Shown: positions 53,288 to 63,012, counted from the stretch's first letter. The stretch is 64,000 nt of DNA from Dorea formicigenerans (GCF_025150245.1 NZ_CP102279.1:1795423-1859422); one strand, 5' to 3'. Notes: generated by a model not told the origin, from the letters alone. Translations and numbers: made by a program.

Positions 53288-54298
53288 TTACTGCCAGCCA
53301 TCTACTCCGTACATGTCAACATTCTCCTGATTGATCATGAACACATTTTCTTTGATTTCCTTTTCATAATCTTTTCCATTTAAAATGTTAAGAACTGTAT
53401 TTGCAGCATCTTTTCCCATACTGATTGGAGACTGTGCCACTGTTCCGGCAATCTGATTCTCTGTCTTTTTCAGTTCCTTCTTAATATCCGGAGAACCATC
53501 TACTCCATAAATGAGGATCTGCCCCTGCTCTGCTACATTCATAGCTGTTTTGGCACCGACTGCCATCTGATCATTTCCACACATAATTGCTACAATATCG
53601 GAATTCTCGCTTAAGATCTTCTGGGCTGCTTCCAGGGATTTTTGAAATTCTCCGCTTGTATCCTCTCTAGCCACAATTTCAAAACCATTTTCCGCTTTTG
53701 CCAGGGTCTCCTCGAACCCTGTGATTCTCTCATTCACAGAATTCTGTGTCGGGCATTCCAAAATTGCTACTTTACCTCCATCCGGACATCTCTTGATCAG
53801 ATCTTCGCCACACAATACACCGGCATTATAATTATCAGATCCAATATATGCATCCACATAGTCCATCTCTTTTACCTGAGTATCTACATTGACAATCTTC
53901 ACATCAGCTTCTTTTAAAGCTTCCAGCGAAGGGGTGATCTTCTCCCAGTCCACCGGACTTAAAATAATTGCATTGATTCCTTCGTCAATCATCTCCTGGA
54001 TCTGCGAAGCCTGCATATCTGGGTCAGTCTTCGGATCCTTTACGATCAATTCACAATTCTTCCCATCCACTTCTTCTTTGATTGCACTTTCCAGTGTGAG
54101 AAAATATGGATTCTCCATATCAATCCCAGAAAATCCTATTTTCCAGCTTTCCTGTTCGTCCTTATCCTTTTCTTCTGTATTTTCATCTTTAGAAGCAGCA
54201 TTATCTTCCGGTGTTCCTACATTCTTTTTACATGCAGTAAATGTAAGAGCACACAGCAGTATCAATGATAATATCCGCAATGCTCGTTTCTTTTTCAT
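53288..54298 (-). CDS. Periplasmic-binding-protein-4 type sugar-binding lipoprotein, orphan
   Basis: The 336-residue protein has a signal peptide with lipobox LTFTAC (Cys23), an acidic spacer, and a ribose/galactose-binding-type fold: WKIGFSGIDMENPYFLTLESAI, GINAIILSPVDWEKI, and AIMCGNDQMAVGAKTAM. No permease or ATPase gene is nearby. GGAGG lies 10 nt before the ATG at 54298; the ATG at 54325 would enclose it. It heads a unit with the GH13-like pseudoenzyme and DUF5662 genes. Confidence 0.88.
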   Translation of the reverse strand: MKKKRALRILSLILLCALTFTACKKNVGTPEDNAASKDENTEEKDKDEQESWKIGFSGIDMENPYFLTLESAIKEEVDGKNCELIVKDPKTDPDMQASQIQEMIDEGINAIILSPVDWEKITPSLEALKEADVKIVNVDTQVKEMDYVDAYIGSDNYNAGVLCGEDLIKRCPDGGKVAILECPTQNSVNERITGFEETLAKAENGFEIVAREDTSGEFQKSLEAAQKILSENSDIVAIMCGNDQMAVGAKTAMNVAEQGQILIYGVDGSPDIKKELKKTENQIAGTVAQSPISMGKDAANTVLNILNGKDYEKEIKENVFMINQENVDMYGVDGWQ

Positions 54299-54479
54299 CT
54301 CTGTTTTATCCTCCTTGTGCAGCATAATGCTATACTTTGATTATTCATTACAATTCACCAAAGCCTGTGAACTGTAACTATTTTACAACATTTTTATGAA
54401 TTTGGCTACTATCACTTGCCTTTTACATGCTCCTTTGTTACATTAGATATATACAATTTTAACAAAAAGGAGAATTCAT

Positions 54480-54776
54480 ATGTGTGAACATTGTCATGAG
54501 GAAGAATATAATGCCGTTATTCTGAATCTGGAAGACCAAGACCTGGAGTGCGGCGTTATCACCATTTTTGAGATGGACGGACAGGATTACATTGCTCTCT
54601 TCCCAATGGATGAGAACGGTGAGCCTGCTTCTGATGACGTCTATCTGTACCGCTATCACGATGACGGTGATGAACCGGAAATCGAATACATCGATGATGA
54701 AGATGAATTGAATGCCGCATCAGACTGCTTCGATGAATGGCTGGATGAGCAGGAGTTTTTAGACAGTGACGAGTAA
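54480..54776 (+). CDS. DUF1292 family protein
   Basis: The 98-residue, very acidic protein matches DUF1292 (ITIFEMDGQDYIALFPMDE and VYLYRY), a Firmicutes family usually found near alaS/ruvX; the function is unknown. The N-terminus has CEHCHEEE, a possible metal site. AAAAAGGAGAATTC precedes the ATG. It converges on the helicase gene, with an 18-bp overlap of the two coding 3' ends. Confidence 0.88.
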   Translation: MCEHCHEEEYNAVILNLEDQDLECGVITIFEMDGQDYIALFPMDENGEPASDDVYLYRYHDDGDEPEIEYIDDEDELNAASDCFDEWLDEQEFLDSDE

Positions 54777-56603
54777 TTCATCAATAAAACGGGACGGGGT
54801 TTTGCTCTTCCCGTTTTTTTCTTTTACATAAGTGATAAAAAGCTTTTTCTTCGCCCGTGTCATAGCCACATAAAAAAGTCTTCGCTCTTCTTCTAATTCT
54901 TCTGGTGTCCCTGCTTTTTTATATGGTGTCACTCCTTCATTACTTTCAATCACAAAAACAACTTCATATTCCAGACCCTTTGCTCCATGCATCGTCAGAC
55001 ACGTTACTCCGTCACCGGTGCCATTGCCTCGCTGTTGCCGTTGCATTTGCAAGGTATGCTTATATTCTTCTACATGCGCAAGCCACTCTGGCAAAGTCTG
55101 AAATTCCTTCGTCCGCTCCTGAAGTTCATCCATGATTTCTTTTAATTCTGAATACTCCATCTGATGTCCAAGAGCATATTCCTTTAGAAATTCATCATAC
55201 CCGATACTCTTACGGATATATTGAATTGCAGCATAAGGCGTCTTTGTGCGAATCATCTTCATATCCCACTCTAACTGATCAATTCGATCCTGCATCCACT
55301 CTTTATCACAGTAGAAACGTCTCAACGATTCATAAGTAACCGGTGTTTCTTCCATACAGCCACGGCTCAAGTAACGCTTCGGCCGATTAGCGATCTCCAG
55401 GAAATCTCCCCGGTCGTAAGTTCCAACTGCCAGCCGGAAATAGCAGTTCATATCCGTACACACAAAATGTTCATACAGATGATGAATCCTCTCCTTCATG
55501 GAAAATGGAATCTGATACTGGGTAAATGTCTCTGCCAGCACCCGTGCATCTTCGCCTGTCCGGTACAATACAGCCATCTGCTTAAGATCGACTCCTTTTT
55601 TCATATACTTTTGAATCTCTTTTAAAATATATTTACTTTCATCAAGCGGATCCAGTGTCTCCTGCACATGCACAGTCTCCTGCGCTTCCCGAAATGGCTG
55701 GATTTTCTTCTCATACCGGTCTTTATTATGCCCGATCACACGAAGCGCACCTTTCACAATATGTGCGTTAGAACGATAATTAATATCCAGCAAAATACGC
55801 TTTGCCTCCGGATAATCCTGCATAAAATCTTTCATGATTCCTGGTTTTGCACCGCGGAATCCATAGATAGACTGGTCATCATCCCCAACAATGAACAGAT
55901 TATTCTCCGGCGCTGCCAGCATACGGATGACATCATACTGCACCTGGTTAATATCCTGGAACTCATCTACCAGCACATAGTGATATTTTTCCTGCCACTT
56001 TGCAAGAAGATCCGGTCTTTCAAGGAATAATTTTCGACACCAGATCAACATGTCTTCAAAATCAAGTTTTCGGTATTTTTTCTTTTCTGTCTCATAAATC
56101 CGGTAAAGCTCCCGGAATTTATCTTTCGGAAATCTTCTGGATTCATAAAACTCAATATCGACTGCATTATTTCCTACATTTCCAATCTCTTCCGATAGCT
56201 CCTGAAGAAAATCTGCTTCCTGGGATTTTTCGGTCTGTTCCCAGTCCATTTGTTTTAATATTTCCTTTAAAAGTTGATTTTTTTCTTCTTCGGACAGAAT
56301 ATTACTCCGATCCAATTTATACGCCCATTTCAAAATTCCGTAAAAAATACCATGAAATGTTCCAAATGTGACGGGAAGCCTTCGCCCTTCCATGACATAT
56401 TGAAAACGATCTCGCATTTCTCCTGCCGCATATTTCGTAAAGGTAATGACCAGAATTTCTTCTGGTCTTACCTTATATACTTTAATCAGATATTCAATTC
56501 TTTTTGCAATCGTAAGAGTTTTTCCCGAACCGGGACCAGCAAGAACCAGACACGGTCCTTCCTTATGAGAAACTGCCTCTTTTTGGGCTTTATTAAGACT
56601 CAT
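54759..56603 (-). CDS. UvrD/Rep-type ATP-dependent DNA helicase
   Basis: The 614-residue superfamily 1A helicase has Walker A AGPGSGKT (near 22-29), motif II VDEFQDIN, motif III GDDDQSIYGFRGA, motif V MHGAKGLEYE, and motif VI RRLFYVAMTRAKKKL. It is shorter than UvrD or PcrA (about 730), with a reduced C-terminal part, so its exact role in repair is open. It is the last gene of a sirtuin-gltX-helicase run, 9 nt after gltX. Confidence 0.93.
   Translation of the reverse strand: MSLNKAQKEAVSHKEGPCLVLAGPGSGKTLTIAKRIEYLIKVYKVRPEEILVITFTKYAAGEMRDRFQYVMEGRRLPVTFGTFHGIFYGILKWAYKLDRSNILSEEEKNQLLKEILKQMDWEQTEKSQEADFLQELSEEIGNVGNNAVDIEFYESRRFPKDKFRELYRIYETEKKKYRKLDFEDMLIWCRKLFLERPDLLAKWQEKYHYVLVDEFQDINQVQYDVIRMLAAPENNLFIVGDDDQSIYGFRGAKPGIMKDFMQDYPEAKRILLDINYRSNAHIVKGALRVIGHNKDRYEKKIQPFREAQETVHVQETLDPLDESKYILKEIQKYMKKGVDLKQMAVLYRTGEDARVLAETFTQYQIPFSMKERIHHLYEHFVCTDMNCYFRLAVGTYDRGDFLEIANRPKRYLSRGCMEETPVTYESLRRFYCDKEWMQDRIDQLEWDMKMIRTKTPYAAIQYIRKSIGYDEFLKEYALGHQMEYSELKEIMDELQERTKEFQTLPEWLAHVEEYKHTLQMQRQQRGNGTGDGVTCLTMHGAKGLEYEVVFVIESNEGVTPYKKAGTPEELEEERRLFYVAMTRAKKKLFITYVKEKNGKSKTPSRFIDELLVTV
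54786..54820 (+). terminator. Terminator of the DUF1292 gene, inside the helicase coding region
   Basis: AAAACGGGA (54786-54794) pairs with TCCCGTTTT (54809-54817) and is followed by T's. On the opposite strand the same bases encode the C-terminal helicase residues. Confidence 0.7.
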
Positions 56604-56612
56604 AGACTCCCC

Positions 56613-58070
56613 TTATCTTTCCAGTAATTCAATACCTTTCTGAACTCTCTTAAGAGACTCTTCTTTTCCGAGAATCTCCATGATTTCCGTTGCTCCACCC
56701 GGTGTACTCTGCTTACCAGACACAGCAGTACGGATTGGCCACATAACATAACCTGTTTTGAAACCTTTTTCGTCTACATAAGATTTCAAGACTTCAAACA
56801 AAGCATCATTGCTGAAATCATCCTGTTTCTCAAGAAGTGGATATATCTCTTTTAACACTTCCAAAGCCTTTTCTTCATTTGTCTTCATTTTCTTATGGCA
56901 ATACATTGCTGTATCATATTCTGGGAGTTCTTCAAAGAAGTCAATCTGCTCTTTGATATCCGGGAAGATTTCAATTCTTGTCTTAACAAGTGCTGCAATC
57001 TTCTTAAGATCATAATCTTTTGTAACAACTTCTTTGATATATTTTTCAGCTCTCTCAAAAAACTTATCAAAATCCATAGCTTTCAAATACTCGCCATTCA
57101 TCCATTTTAATTTCTGAATGTCAAATACTGCCGGTGATTTGCTCATATTATGGTAATCAAACTCTTTTACAAGTTCTTCCAGAGAAAATATCTCCTGGTT
57201 TCCTTCCGGACACCATCCAAGAAGTGCAACATAGTTAATAACTGCCTCTGTCACAAACCCCTGCTCGATCAGGTCTTCATAAGATGAATGACCACTTCTC
57301 TTACTTAACTTCTTATGATTCTCGTCTGTAATCAGCGGACAGTGTACATAAATCGGTACTTTCCAGCCAAATGCTTCGTAAATCTTATTATACTTTGGTG
57401 AAGAGGAAAGATACTCGTTACCACGCACGACATGTGTAATCTCCATCAGATGATCATCTACGACATTTGCAAAATTGTATGTCGGATATCCATCGGATTT
57501 GATAAGGATCAAATCTTCCAATTCTTTATTCTCTACAGTAATATCTCCATAAATCTCATCATGAAATGTTGTGGTTCCCTCTGTCGGCATATTGAAGCGG
57601 ATAACATAAGGTTTTCCTGCTGCAAGATTTGCCTCAACTTCTTCTTTGCTAAGGCCAAGACAGTGTTTATCGTATGCTACAATTTCTGTCCCTTCTTCTG
57701 ATACTTTGCTCTTTAAGGAATCCAGTCTTTCTTTGTCACAGAAACAATAGTAAGCTGCTCCTTTGTCAATCAGCTGTTTTGCATATTCCAGATATAAGCC
57801 GGAAGCATTACGCTCACTCTGAACATATGGACCATGTCCCATATCTTTATCTGGTCCTTCATCGTGAATCAGGCCTGTCTCCTGCATCGTACGATAAATA
57901 ATATCAACTGCTCCTTCCACATAACGTTCCTGGTCTGTGTCCTCAATACGAAGCATAAAATCCCCGTCTTCATGTTTTGCGATCAGATATGCATACAGTG
58001 CTGTACGCAAATTTCCCACATGCATTCTTCCTGTAGGACTTGGTGCAAATCTTGTTCTTACTTTACTCAT
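56613..58070 (-). CDS. gltX: Glutamyl-tRNA synthetase
   Basis: The 485-residue class I synthetase charges tRNA-Glu (and, in organisms with GatCAB, tRNA-Gln). The HIGH motif reads [16 protein letters not shown] and the KMSKS motif [10 protein letters not shown]. The C-terminal anticodon-binding part is full length. It begins 4 nt after the Sir2-like gene, whose end contains its ribosome site, and precedes the helicase gene. Confidence 0.97.
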   Translation of the reverse strand: MSKVRTRFAPSPTGRMHVGNLRTALYAYLIAKHEDGDFMLRIEDTDQERYVEGAVDIIYRTMQETGLIHDEGPDKDMGHGPYVQSERNASGLYLEYAKQLIDKGAAYYCFCDKERLDSLKSKVSEEGTEIVAYDKHCLGLSKEEVEANLAAGKPYVIRFNMPTEGTTTFHDEIYGDITVENKELEDLILIKSDGYPTYNFANVVDDHLMEITHVVRGNEYLSSSPKYNKIYEAFGWKVPIYVHCPLITDENHKKLSKRSGHSSYEDLIEQGFVTEAVINYVALLGWCPEGNQEIFSLEELVKEFDYHNMSKSPAVFDIQKLKWMNGEYLKAMDFDKFFERAEKYIKEVVTKDYDLKKIAALVKTRIEIFPDIKEQIDFFEELPEYDTAMYCHKKMKTNEEKALEVLKEIYPLLEKQDDFSNDALFEVLKSYVDEKGFKTGYVMWPIRTAVSGKQSTPGGATEIMEILGKEESLKRVQKGIELLER

Positions 58071-58074
58071 TTCT

Positions 58075-58818
58075 CTATACTTCTCCTAATTCTTTTAATA
58101 TTTTCTCTAATGTAATATCCACCCGCTCTGAAACGAGAATATCTGCATATTTATCTGAAAAATGTGGTTCCGGATTGACCACGATCAGCTTATCTCCTTC
58201 ATAATAATTGATAAGCTGTGTACACAGATATGTCTTCAGGTTCGTTCCAAGAACAAGCAGAACATCCGCTTTTTGGACTTCATCGGCTGCTTTTGTGATC
58301 ACTGCGTTGTCTACCTTCTCCCCCATCAGACACACACCTGGACGAATTGGTGCATTACATTCCGTACAAAGAGGAACTCTCTTTGCCTCCCGGATATATT
58401 CCACCGGATATTTTTTTCCACAGTGCGGACAGTAATTCTCATAAACACTGCCATGCAGATTAATCACATTCTTACATCCTGCTCTCTCCGGCAGACCAAA
58501 AACACGTCTTGTGATAATTGTCTGAAAAAGTCCTTTTTCTTCCAGCTCTGCCATCTCCAGATATCCTTTTCCTGGCGGTATATCAAGGGCGCTTAACAGT
58601 TCATTACGATAAAATTCAAAAAACTGTGGTTTTCTGGTCGAATAAAATGCACTGGTGAACATCTCATCTACTGAGTAGCCATACTTTTGTTCAATGTCAT
58701 AGGATTCTTCTCCATCGCGGATAGCCGGATATCCATTCTCCTGTAACATCTCAAATCCACTGAGTACAGTTGTATATTTACTTTCCTTTAGAATCTTCAA
58801 AAGATCTTTTCCAACCAT
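58075..58818 (-). CDS. Sir2-like protein with degenerate NAD-binding motifs
   Basis: The 247-residue protein keeps the sirtuin core layout: a conserved His in [10 protein letters not shown] (H122), a zinc module CPHC..CTEC (C130, C133, C151, C154), and [10 protein letters not shown]. The catalytic NAD motifs are altered: GAGIS reads SGFEM (20-24), the DFR segment reads AIRDG, and TQNxDxLH reads TRRVFGLP (103-110). Classical deacetylase activity is thus doubtful; a divergent ADP-ribosyltransferase or binding protein is possible. The ATG at 58818 has AGGAGG at 8 nt. It is coupled to gltX. Confidence 0.82.
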   Translation of the reverse strand: MVGKDLLKILKESKYTTVLSGFEMLQENGYPAIRDGEESYDIEQKYGYSVDEMFTSAFYSTRKPQFFEFYRNELLSALDIPPGKGYLEMAELEEKGLFQTIITRRVFGLPERAGCKNVINLHGSVYENYCPHCGKKYPVEYIREAKRVPLCTECNAPIRPGVCLMGEKVDNAVITKAADEVQKADVLLVLGTNLKTYLCTQLINYYEGDKLIVVNPEPHFSDKYADILVSERVDITLEKILKELGEV

Positions 58819-58856
58819 AAAAATACCTCCTATTCTCAAGTCCTTGAACTATTTTA

Positions 58857-59339
58857 TCACATATTCCCATGGTTCTTCAACCTTTTCCGCTTTCTCTTTG
58901 CTCTCCAGTAACGAATCTGGAATACATCTCTTGGAATTGATACAACAAAAATAATTCCCAGTACAATGGCAAATGCAATTTTCACTGCCTCTAATCCCTT
59001 CACAGCTGCCAGTGACATCTGACCTGTCACAAGGTAATATGCTGTATAATATATTCCGGCTCCCGGAACAAGTGGAATAATTCCGGAAACCAAAAATATC
59101 GTAATCGGGCATTTTTTCCGTACCGTCAAAATCCTGGAAATCAATACTACTGCCAATGTTCCTACAAAGGACGCCAATGCCACAGTTGTCACCTGACACA
59201 TTGCCAGATACAAAAGCCACCCTGCCATACCGGTAATTCCACATGCTGTATAATATTGCTTCGGTACATTGAAAAGAACTGCATATGCCAATGTCGCCAA
59301 AAATGATTCTACGATTGCAAGAATTGTTGTTGTAATCAT
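58857..59339 (-). CDS. Threonine/serine exporter, small subunit (ThrE_2 / DUF3815)
   Basis: The 160-residue membrane protein has about four segments and the ThrE_2 pattern (LFNVPKQYYTACGITGMAGWL, and SGIIPLVPGAGIYYTAYYL). It forms the C-terminal half of a split ThrE-type exporter. Its ATG overlaps the stop of the large-half gene (ATGA-type, 59336-59339). Confidence 0.88.
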   Translation of the reverse strand: MITTTILAIVESFLATLAYAVLFNVPKQYYTACGITGMAGWLLYLAMCQVTTVALASFVGTLAVVLISRILTVRKKCPITIFLVSGIIPLVPGAGIYYTAYYLVTGQMSLAAVKGLEAVKIAFAIVLGIIFVVSIPRDVFQIRYWRAKRKRKRLKNHGNM

Positions 59340-60568
59340 CGTAAAATTCCTCCCATCATCGTATTATAAATACTAAGAGTCACTCCGACTCCAATGGCAA
59401 TATATACGAATACAAGCAGTGCATCGATCATCCGTACAAGCCCTGACAGAAAGTCTGTATCCGCAATATCACGGATTGCATTGACAAATGCCACTCCCGG
59501 GATCATCGGCATAATTGCTCCAACCATCATACCATCCAATTTCAATATCGGCAGAAACGGTATATGCATAAATGCAAGTGCCAGCACCGTCATGATCACG
59601 CCTCCGACAATATTTACAATAATTTTTGAAAGGTTGTGCTTTCCGGCAAACAGCACCCACACATATGATAAAAAACCAATTAAAAATGCAGCCACGGCTT
59701 CCAGAACACTTGACCCTAACATCAACGCAAATGTTCCACTGGCAAGCCCCGCCGCCATATATTGAAACCACCGTTTCTTCGGTGGAATCTTCTCAATCTT
59801 TTCCAGTCTCTCTTCTGCTTCTTCCAGTTTCACACGTCCCGCTGAGATTTCTCTGGAAAGCTCATTGACCTCTGCTACAATTCCCAGATGGGAAGAAGAA
59901 AGTGGTACATGATTCACTTTTGTATAAGCTTCGCCATTCTCATTCTCTGCACTTACAAAAATACCATGGCTCATAGAAAAAATATCAACATGATTCACAT
60001 GAAAACGTCCACATATTCTCTTAATCGTCTCTTCTACACGAAAGATTTCACCTCCGTTTTTCAAAAGTATCCTTCCCGCATGCATAGCCATATCAACGAC
60101 ACGTTTCACATCTAATACCACATCCAGATTCTTTTTTAGATAAATCATATCGGTCAATTGTATTCCATTTTCATAAATCGGTTTCTCATAATGATCTACA
60201 AAAAAATTTGCAACGATATGTGAATTAACAAATCCACATTGTTTATAAAAATCAAGCGTATTCGAATTGTTCCCTGTACCGACATACATAACATCACAGG
60301 TCACACTGTAATATTCAGAAAGATAATTGACCATATAAGTCCCATATCCCTGTCTTCGATATTCCTGTGCAGTGACCAGATTCTTCAATTCACATCGTTT
60401 GTTTTTCATATGTTCCACAACACCGATTGTCAGCACTTCACCGGCATCTTCCAGCACAAACATATCACTTTTATCCAGATACCGCCGGATCATATTCTCC
60501 TGCGGATCTGCAATCAGGAGCATTTCAAGATAATTATCTTTATCTTCAGTAATCCGTCTGATCTCCAT
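59336..60568 (-). CDS. GNAT acetyltransferase fused to the ThrE exporter large half
   Basis: The 410-residue protein joins two domains. Residues 1 to about 145 form a GNAT fold with the acetyl-CoA loop QEYRRQGYGTYMV (68-80) and the C-terminal GFVNS motif. From about 150 follows ThrE_1 (DUF1212): a cytoplasmic part (DMAMHAGRILLKNGGEIFRVEETI) and about five membrane segments (about 265-410) with the conserved MIPGVAFVNAIRDI. It should export Thr/Ser or a related small acid; the GNAT may acetylate the cargo or sense acetyl-CoA, which is inference. AGGAGAG precedes the ATG. Confidence 0.9.
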   Translation of the reverse strand: MEIRRITEDKDNYLEMLLIADPQENMIRRYLDKSDMFVLEDAGEVLTIGVVEHMKNKRCELKNLVTAQEYRRQGYGTYMVNYLSEYYSVTCDVMYVGTGNNSNTLDFYKQCGFVNSHIVANFFVDHYEKPIYENGIQLTDMIYLKKNLDVVLDVKRVVDMAMHAGRILLKNGGEIFRVEETIKRICGRFHVNHVDIFSMSHGIFVSAENENGEAYTKVNHVPLSSSHLGIVAEVNELSREISAGRVKLEEAEERLEKIEKIPPKKRWFQYMAAGLASGTFALMLGSSVLEAVAAFLIGFLSYVWVLFAGKHNLSKIIVNIVGGVIMTVLALAFMHIPFLPILKLDGMMVGAIMPMIPGVAFVNAIRDIADTDFLSGLVRMIDALLVFVYIAIGVGVTLSIYNTMMGGILR

Positions 60569-60822
60569 AGGCCTTCTCTCCTTAATATTCTCTGTAGTTC
60601 CTGTTTGTTTTACAAATTCCCAATTATATCTGTCAGAGAATCCGTCAGTTACAACAATCTGCTATAAGTAAACAGCGCCAATATACTCTTCCAAAAATGT
60701 TCTGTATACTGACGCTATTATATCACTGGATTAATAAAATAGATAGTTGTTTTTTTCTATATACAATTTTATATCATGTATTTTTTCACGAACAACCTGG
60801 CATATAAACATATGCTTTCCGG

Positions 60823-61665
60823 TTATTTACAAATTCTTGCCTGTGGCATACATGCAAGGCTTCCATCTGCATGATATAAAATACCAAACTCACTATAATA
60901 TGCCGGATTTCCATTTGCAACTTGTATGAAATCCACATTTTCCAAACAGTCAAAAAGTCCGTCATCCATATGCACAATATTTGCTGGAATATAGACTTCT
61001 TCTGTCTCATTCTTCAGGGAACTGTCTGAACGCTCAAATACATCTGAACGGATTCCTTTACATCTTACATCTGTTGGAAATGCTAATACTCCATCTGGTG
61101 CACCACTTAAGATTTCTGTCACATACCCTTCTGAGTCGATCTTCATTCCGGAAATTTCTATATAGACCGGTTCTTCTACGACATTCTCATTATCTGTAAT
61201 CGGATAGACAATTGGCTGTTCTATGATTCCCGATACCAGATCAGAATCATCTCTTTTATCTAGAATCGGAACTGATATATCCGAATAATCCATCATGTTT
61301 TCTCTGCTAACTGATTTTCCTGTACATGCTATATTCTTTGTCACAACAGTATGCTTTATTTCTCTGTTTTTCATCCTACATAAATCCGCATAATTTCTTC
61401 TTGCACTTAAACTCCCAAGAATATTCTTTTCCATTGTCAACATCGAAATCTTTTGTCTCAATTCACTTGAACACACATTTCCATATGGTAATGCTTTTGT
61501 ATCCGTATTCACGACTTTTCCCATTCCATTGATTTCCTGAGCAGTGTTAAAATCTGTAACATAAGTCAACGGATTAAGTACTCCAAACACCATCACAACC
61601 GCGATTGCAAATGCCAACACAAATCTCTCCGTCCTTCCGGAACTTTTCTTTAGAATATTTTCCAT
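60823..61665 (-). CDS. Membrane-anchored protein with a BspA-like C-terminal segment, unknown function
   Basis: The 280-residue protein has a short basic N-terminus, one membrane segment or uncleaved signal (about 15-33), a low-complexity extracellular middle, and a C-terminal part (about 205-280) with EVYIPANIVHMDDGLFDCLE and ILYHADGSLACMPQ, resembling the LRR_5 (BspA) type that reports levels of surface leucine-rich repeats. It is not recognised as any named protein. The gene stands alone, with a palindrome in its promoter, and lies downstream of grdD on the same strand. Confidence 0.7.
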   Translation of the reverse strand: MENILKKSSGRTERFVLAFAIAVVMVFGVLNPLTYVTDFNTAQEINGMGKVVNTDTKALPYGNVCSSELRQKISMLTMEKNILGSLSARRNYADLCRMKNREIKHTVVTKNIACTGKSVSRENMMDYSDISVPILDKRDDSDLVSGIIEQPIVYPITDNENVVEEPVYIEISGMKIDSEGYVTEILSGAPDGVLAFPTDVRCKGIRSDVFERSDSSLKNETEEVYIPANIVHMDDGLFDCLENVDFIQVANGNPAYYSEFGILYHADGSLACMPQARICK

Positions 61666-61731
61666 ATTCTATTCCTCTCTTTCTCATCCTGTTTCTGATA
61701 GAGCTATCCCCAACATGTCTTTGTTTTGTCC

Positions 61732-61760
61732 ATTATAAAACAAATTTATAAATTTGTATA
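61732..61760 (-). promoter_or_regulatory. Promoter with an 18-bp palindromic operator, upstream of the 280-residue protein gene
   Basis: Minus-strand TATACA (61755-61760) and TATAAT (61732-61737) are spaced by 17 bp. The perfect palindrome ACAAATTTATAAATTTGT (61740-61757) fills the spacer, an ideal repressor site. Confidence 0.6.
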
Positions 61761-61789
61761 CAAAAAGGAAGTGGCAACTCGCCACATTT
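61761..61789 (-). terminator. Terminator of grdD
   Basis: On the minus strand GTGGC (61781-61785) and GCCAC (61771-61775) form a short stem followed by TTCCTTTTTG. The stem is short, so efficiency is uncertain. Confidence 0.6.
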
Positions 61790-61848
61790 TACATGTTGAC
61801 AAATCACCACTTTCTTTTATTTCATATACACCTTAAAATTAACTGTAA

Positions 61849-63000
61849 TTAGTTAATGTATCCGGCTTTCTTAAGCTCTTCATGAGCTTTCTCAAGGTTT
61901 GCATCTGATACACGAATGATCGGTCCTGTACAACCCATTCCGCTCTCTGCATAGATATTGATCTTCCATAATGCTTTTACGGCATCCTCAAGATCCATTA
62001 CTTCGATTCCTGCGATCTGTGCTGTTACGATCTCCTTCGGCGGCTCTTTTACATCCTCCTCTGCTGCAGCCGGTTTTGCTGCTGCTTTTCTTGCATCCAG
62101 GATCTCTTTTAAGCCTGCTTTCTTTGCTGCTGCAAATTCTGCTTTTGCTACCTCAAATACTTTGTTTCTTACAAGCTGTGCTGCATAACGGATTGCTCCT
62201 GCAATAACAGGTGCTCCGCTGGCTCTTGATACGATCATGACTAACTGCTCATATCCTTCGCCGATTCCTGGTCCGTATCCGTATCCAGTTGCTTCAAAGC
62301 TTCCGCCTGTTGCTGCGGATGAAAGCATTTTTACCATGATGTTTCCTGTCAGGGAATCTGTTACCATGATATCCGGTGTTCCCTGAAGTACGTCATTTCC
62401 TCTCATGACGCATCCACCGTCTGCTCTTGCAGACTCTGCGAATGTGATATCATATCCGTTCTCCTGAAGCTCTTTGAGAGCTTTCTCTGTCTGACGTGCT
62501 CCGTCTACATTCAGGATTCCGACTGTTGGATTAGCAATTCCACATGTTTTTGCTGCAATGATTCCGTAGATTGTGTTCTTGATCATACCTTCGATACGAT
62601 CTGCACTGGATGTTCCTGTTGTATTTGCTACGAACATCTCTCTTCCCTTTGCCGGTGTCACTACTCGTCCTACTGTAGATACTCCGATTGGGAATGGGAA
62701 GTGCATGGTAACTGCTCCGTCTACTTCTCCATTTGCAAGCATCTCTTCCATCTTCTTGTGGCCTTCTTCGTCATCTGCAACTTTTACTGTTGTAACTCCC
62801 TCTGCCTCAAGTGATCCGATATAATATACATCAACGCCATCTTTTGCTGCCATCAGGGCTGCTTCCATGGCATTCTCTTCTCCATGTTCGCTTCCCATTC
62901 CGGTTAATGCGATCTTTGGTCTCTTTCCATAGCTTCCGCTCTCAAGACCCTGTGCCATCTCCAGGAATGTTTCTGCGATCATCTTTTCTACATTTGCCAT
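61849..63000 (-). CDS. grdD: Glycine/sarcosine/betaine reductase complex component C, alpha subunit
   Basis: With GrdC, this subunit takes the carboxymethyl group from the selenoprotein A and yields acetyl phosphate in Stickland fermentation. The 383-residue protein has a PlsX-like phosphate-binding fold (IALTGMGSEHGEENAMEAAL, IMVTDSLTGNIMVKML). A lysine/alanine-rich stretch lies near residues 295-325. AAGGGG lies 8 nt before the ATG at 63000; the GTG at 63009 has no space for a ribosome site. It follows grdC by 12 nt. No in-frame TGA (selenocysteine) is seen in this subunit, as expected. Confidence 0.95.
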   Translation of the reverse strand: MANVEKMIAETFLEMAQGLESGSYGKRPKIALTGMGSEHGEENAMEAALMAAKDGVDVYYIGSLEAEGVTTVKVADDEEGHKKMEEMLANGEVDGAVTMHFPFPIGVSTVGRVVTPAKGREMFVANTTGTSSADRIEGMIKNTIYGIIAAKTCGIANPTVGILNVDGARQTEKALKELQENGYDITFAESARADGGCVMRGNDVLQGTPDIMVTDSLTGNIMVKMLSSAATGGSFEATGYGYGPGIGEGYEQLVMIVSRASGAPVIAGAIRYAAQLVRNKVFEVAKAEFAAAKKAGLKEILDARKAAAKPAAAEEDVKEPPKEIVTAQIAGIEVMDLEDAVKALWKINIYAESGMGCTGPIIRVSDANLEKAHEELKKAGYIN

Positions 63001-63012
63001 CTTTACCACCCC

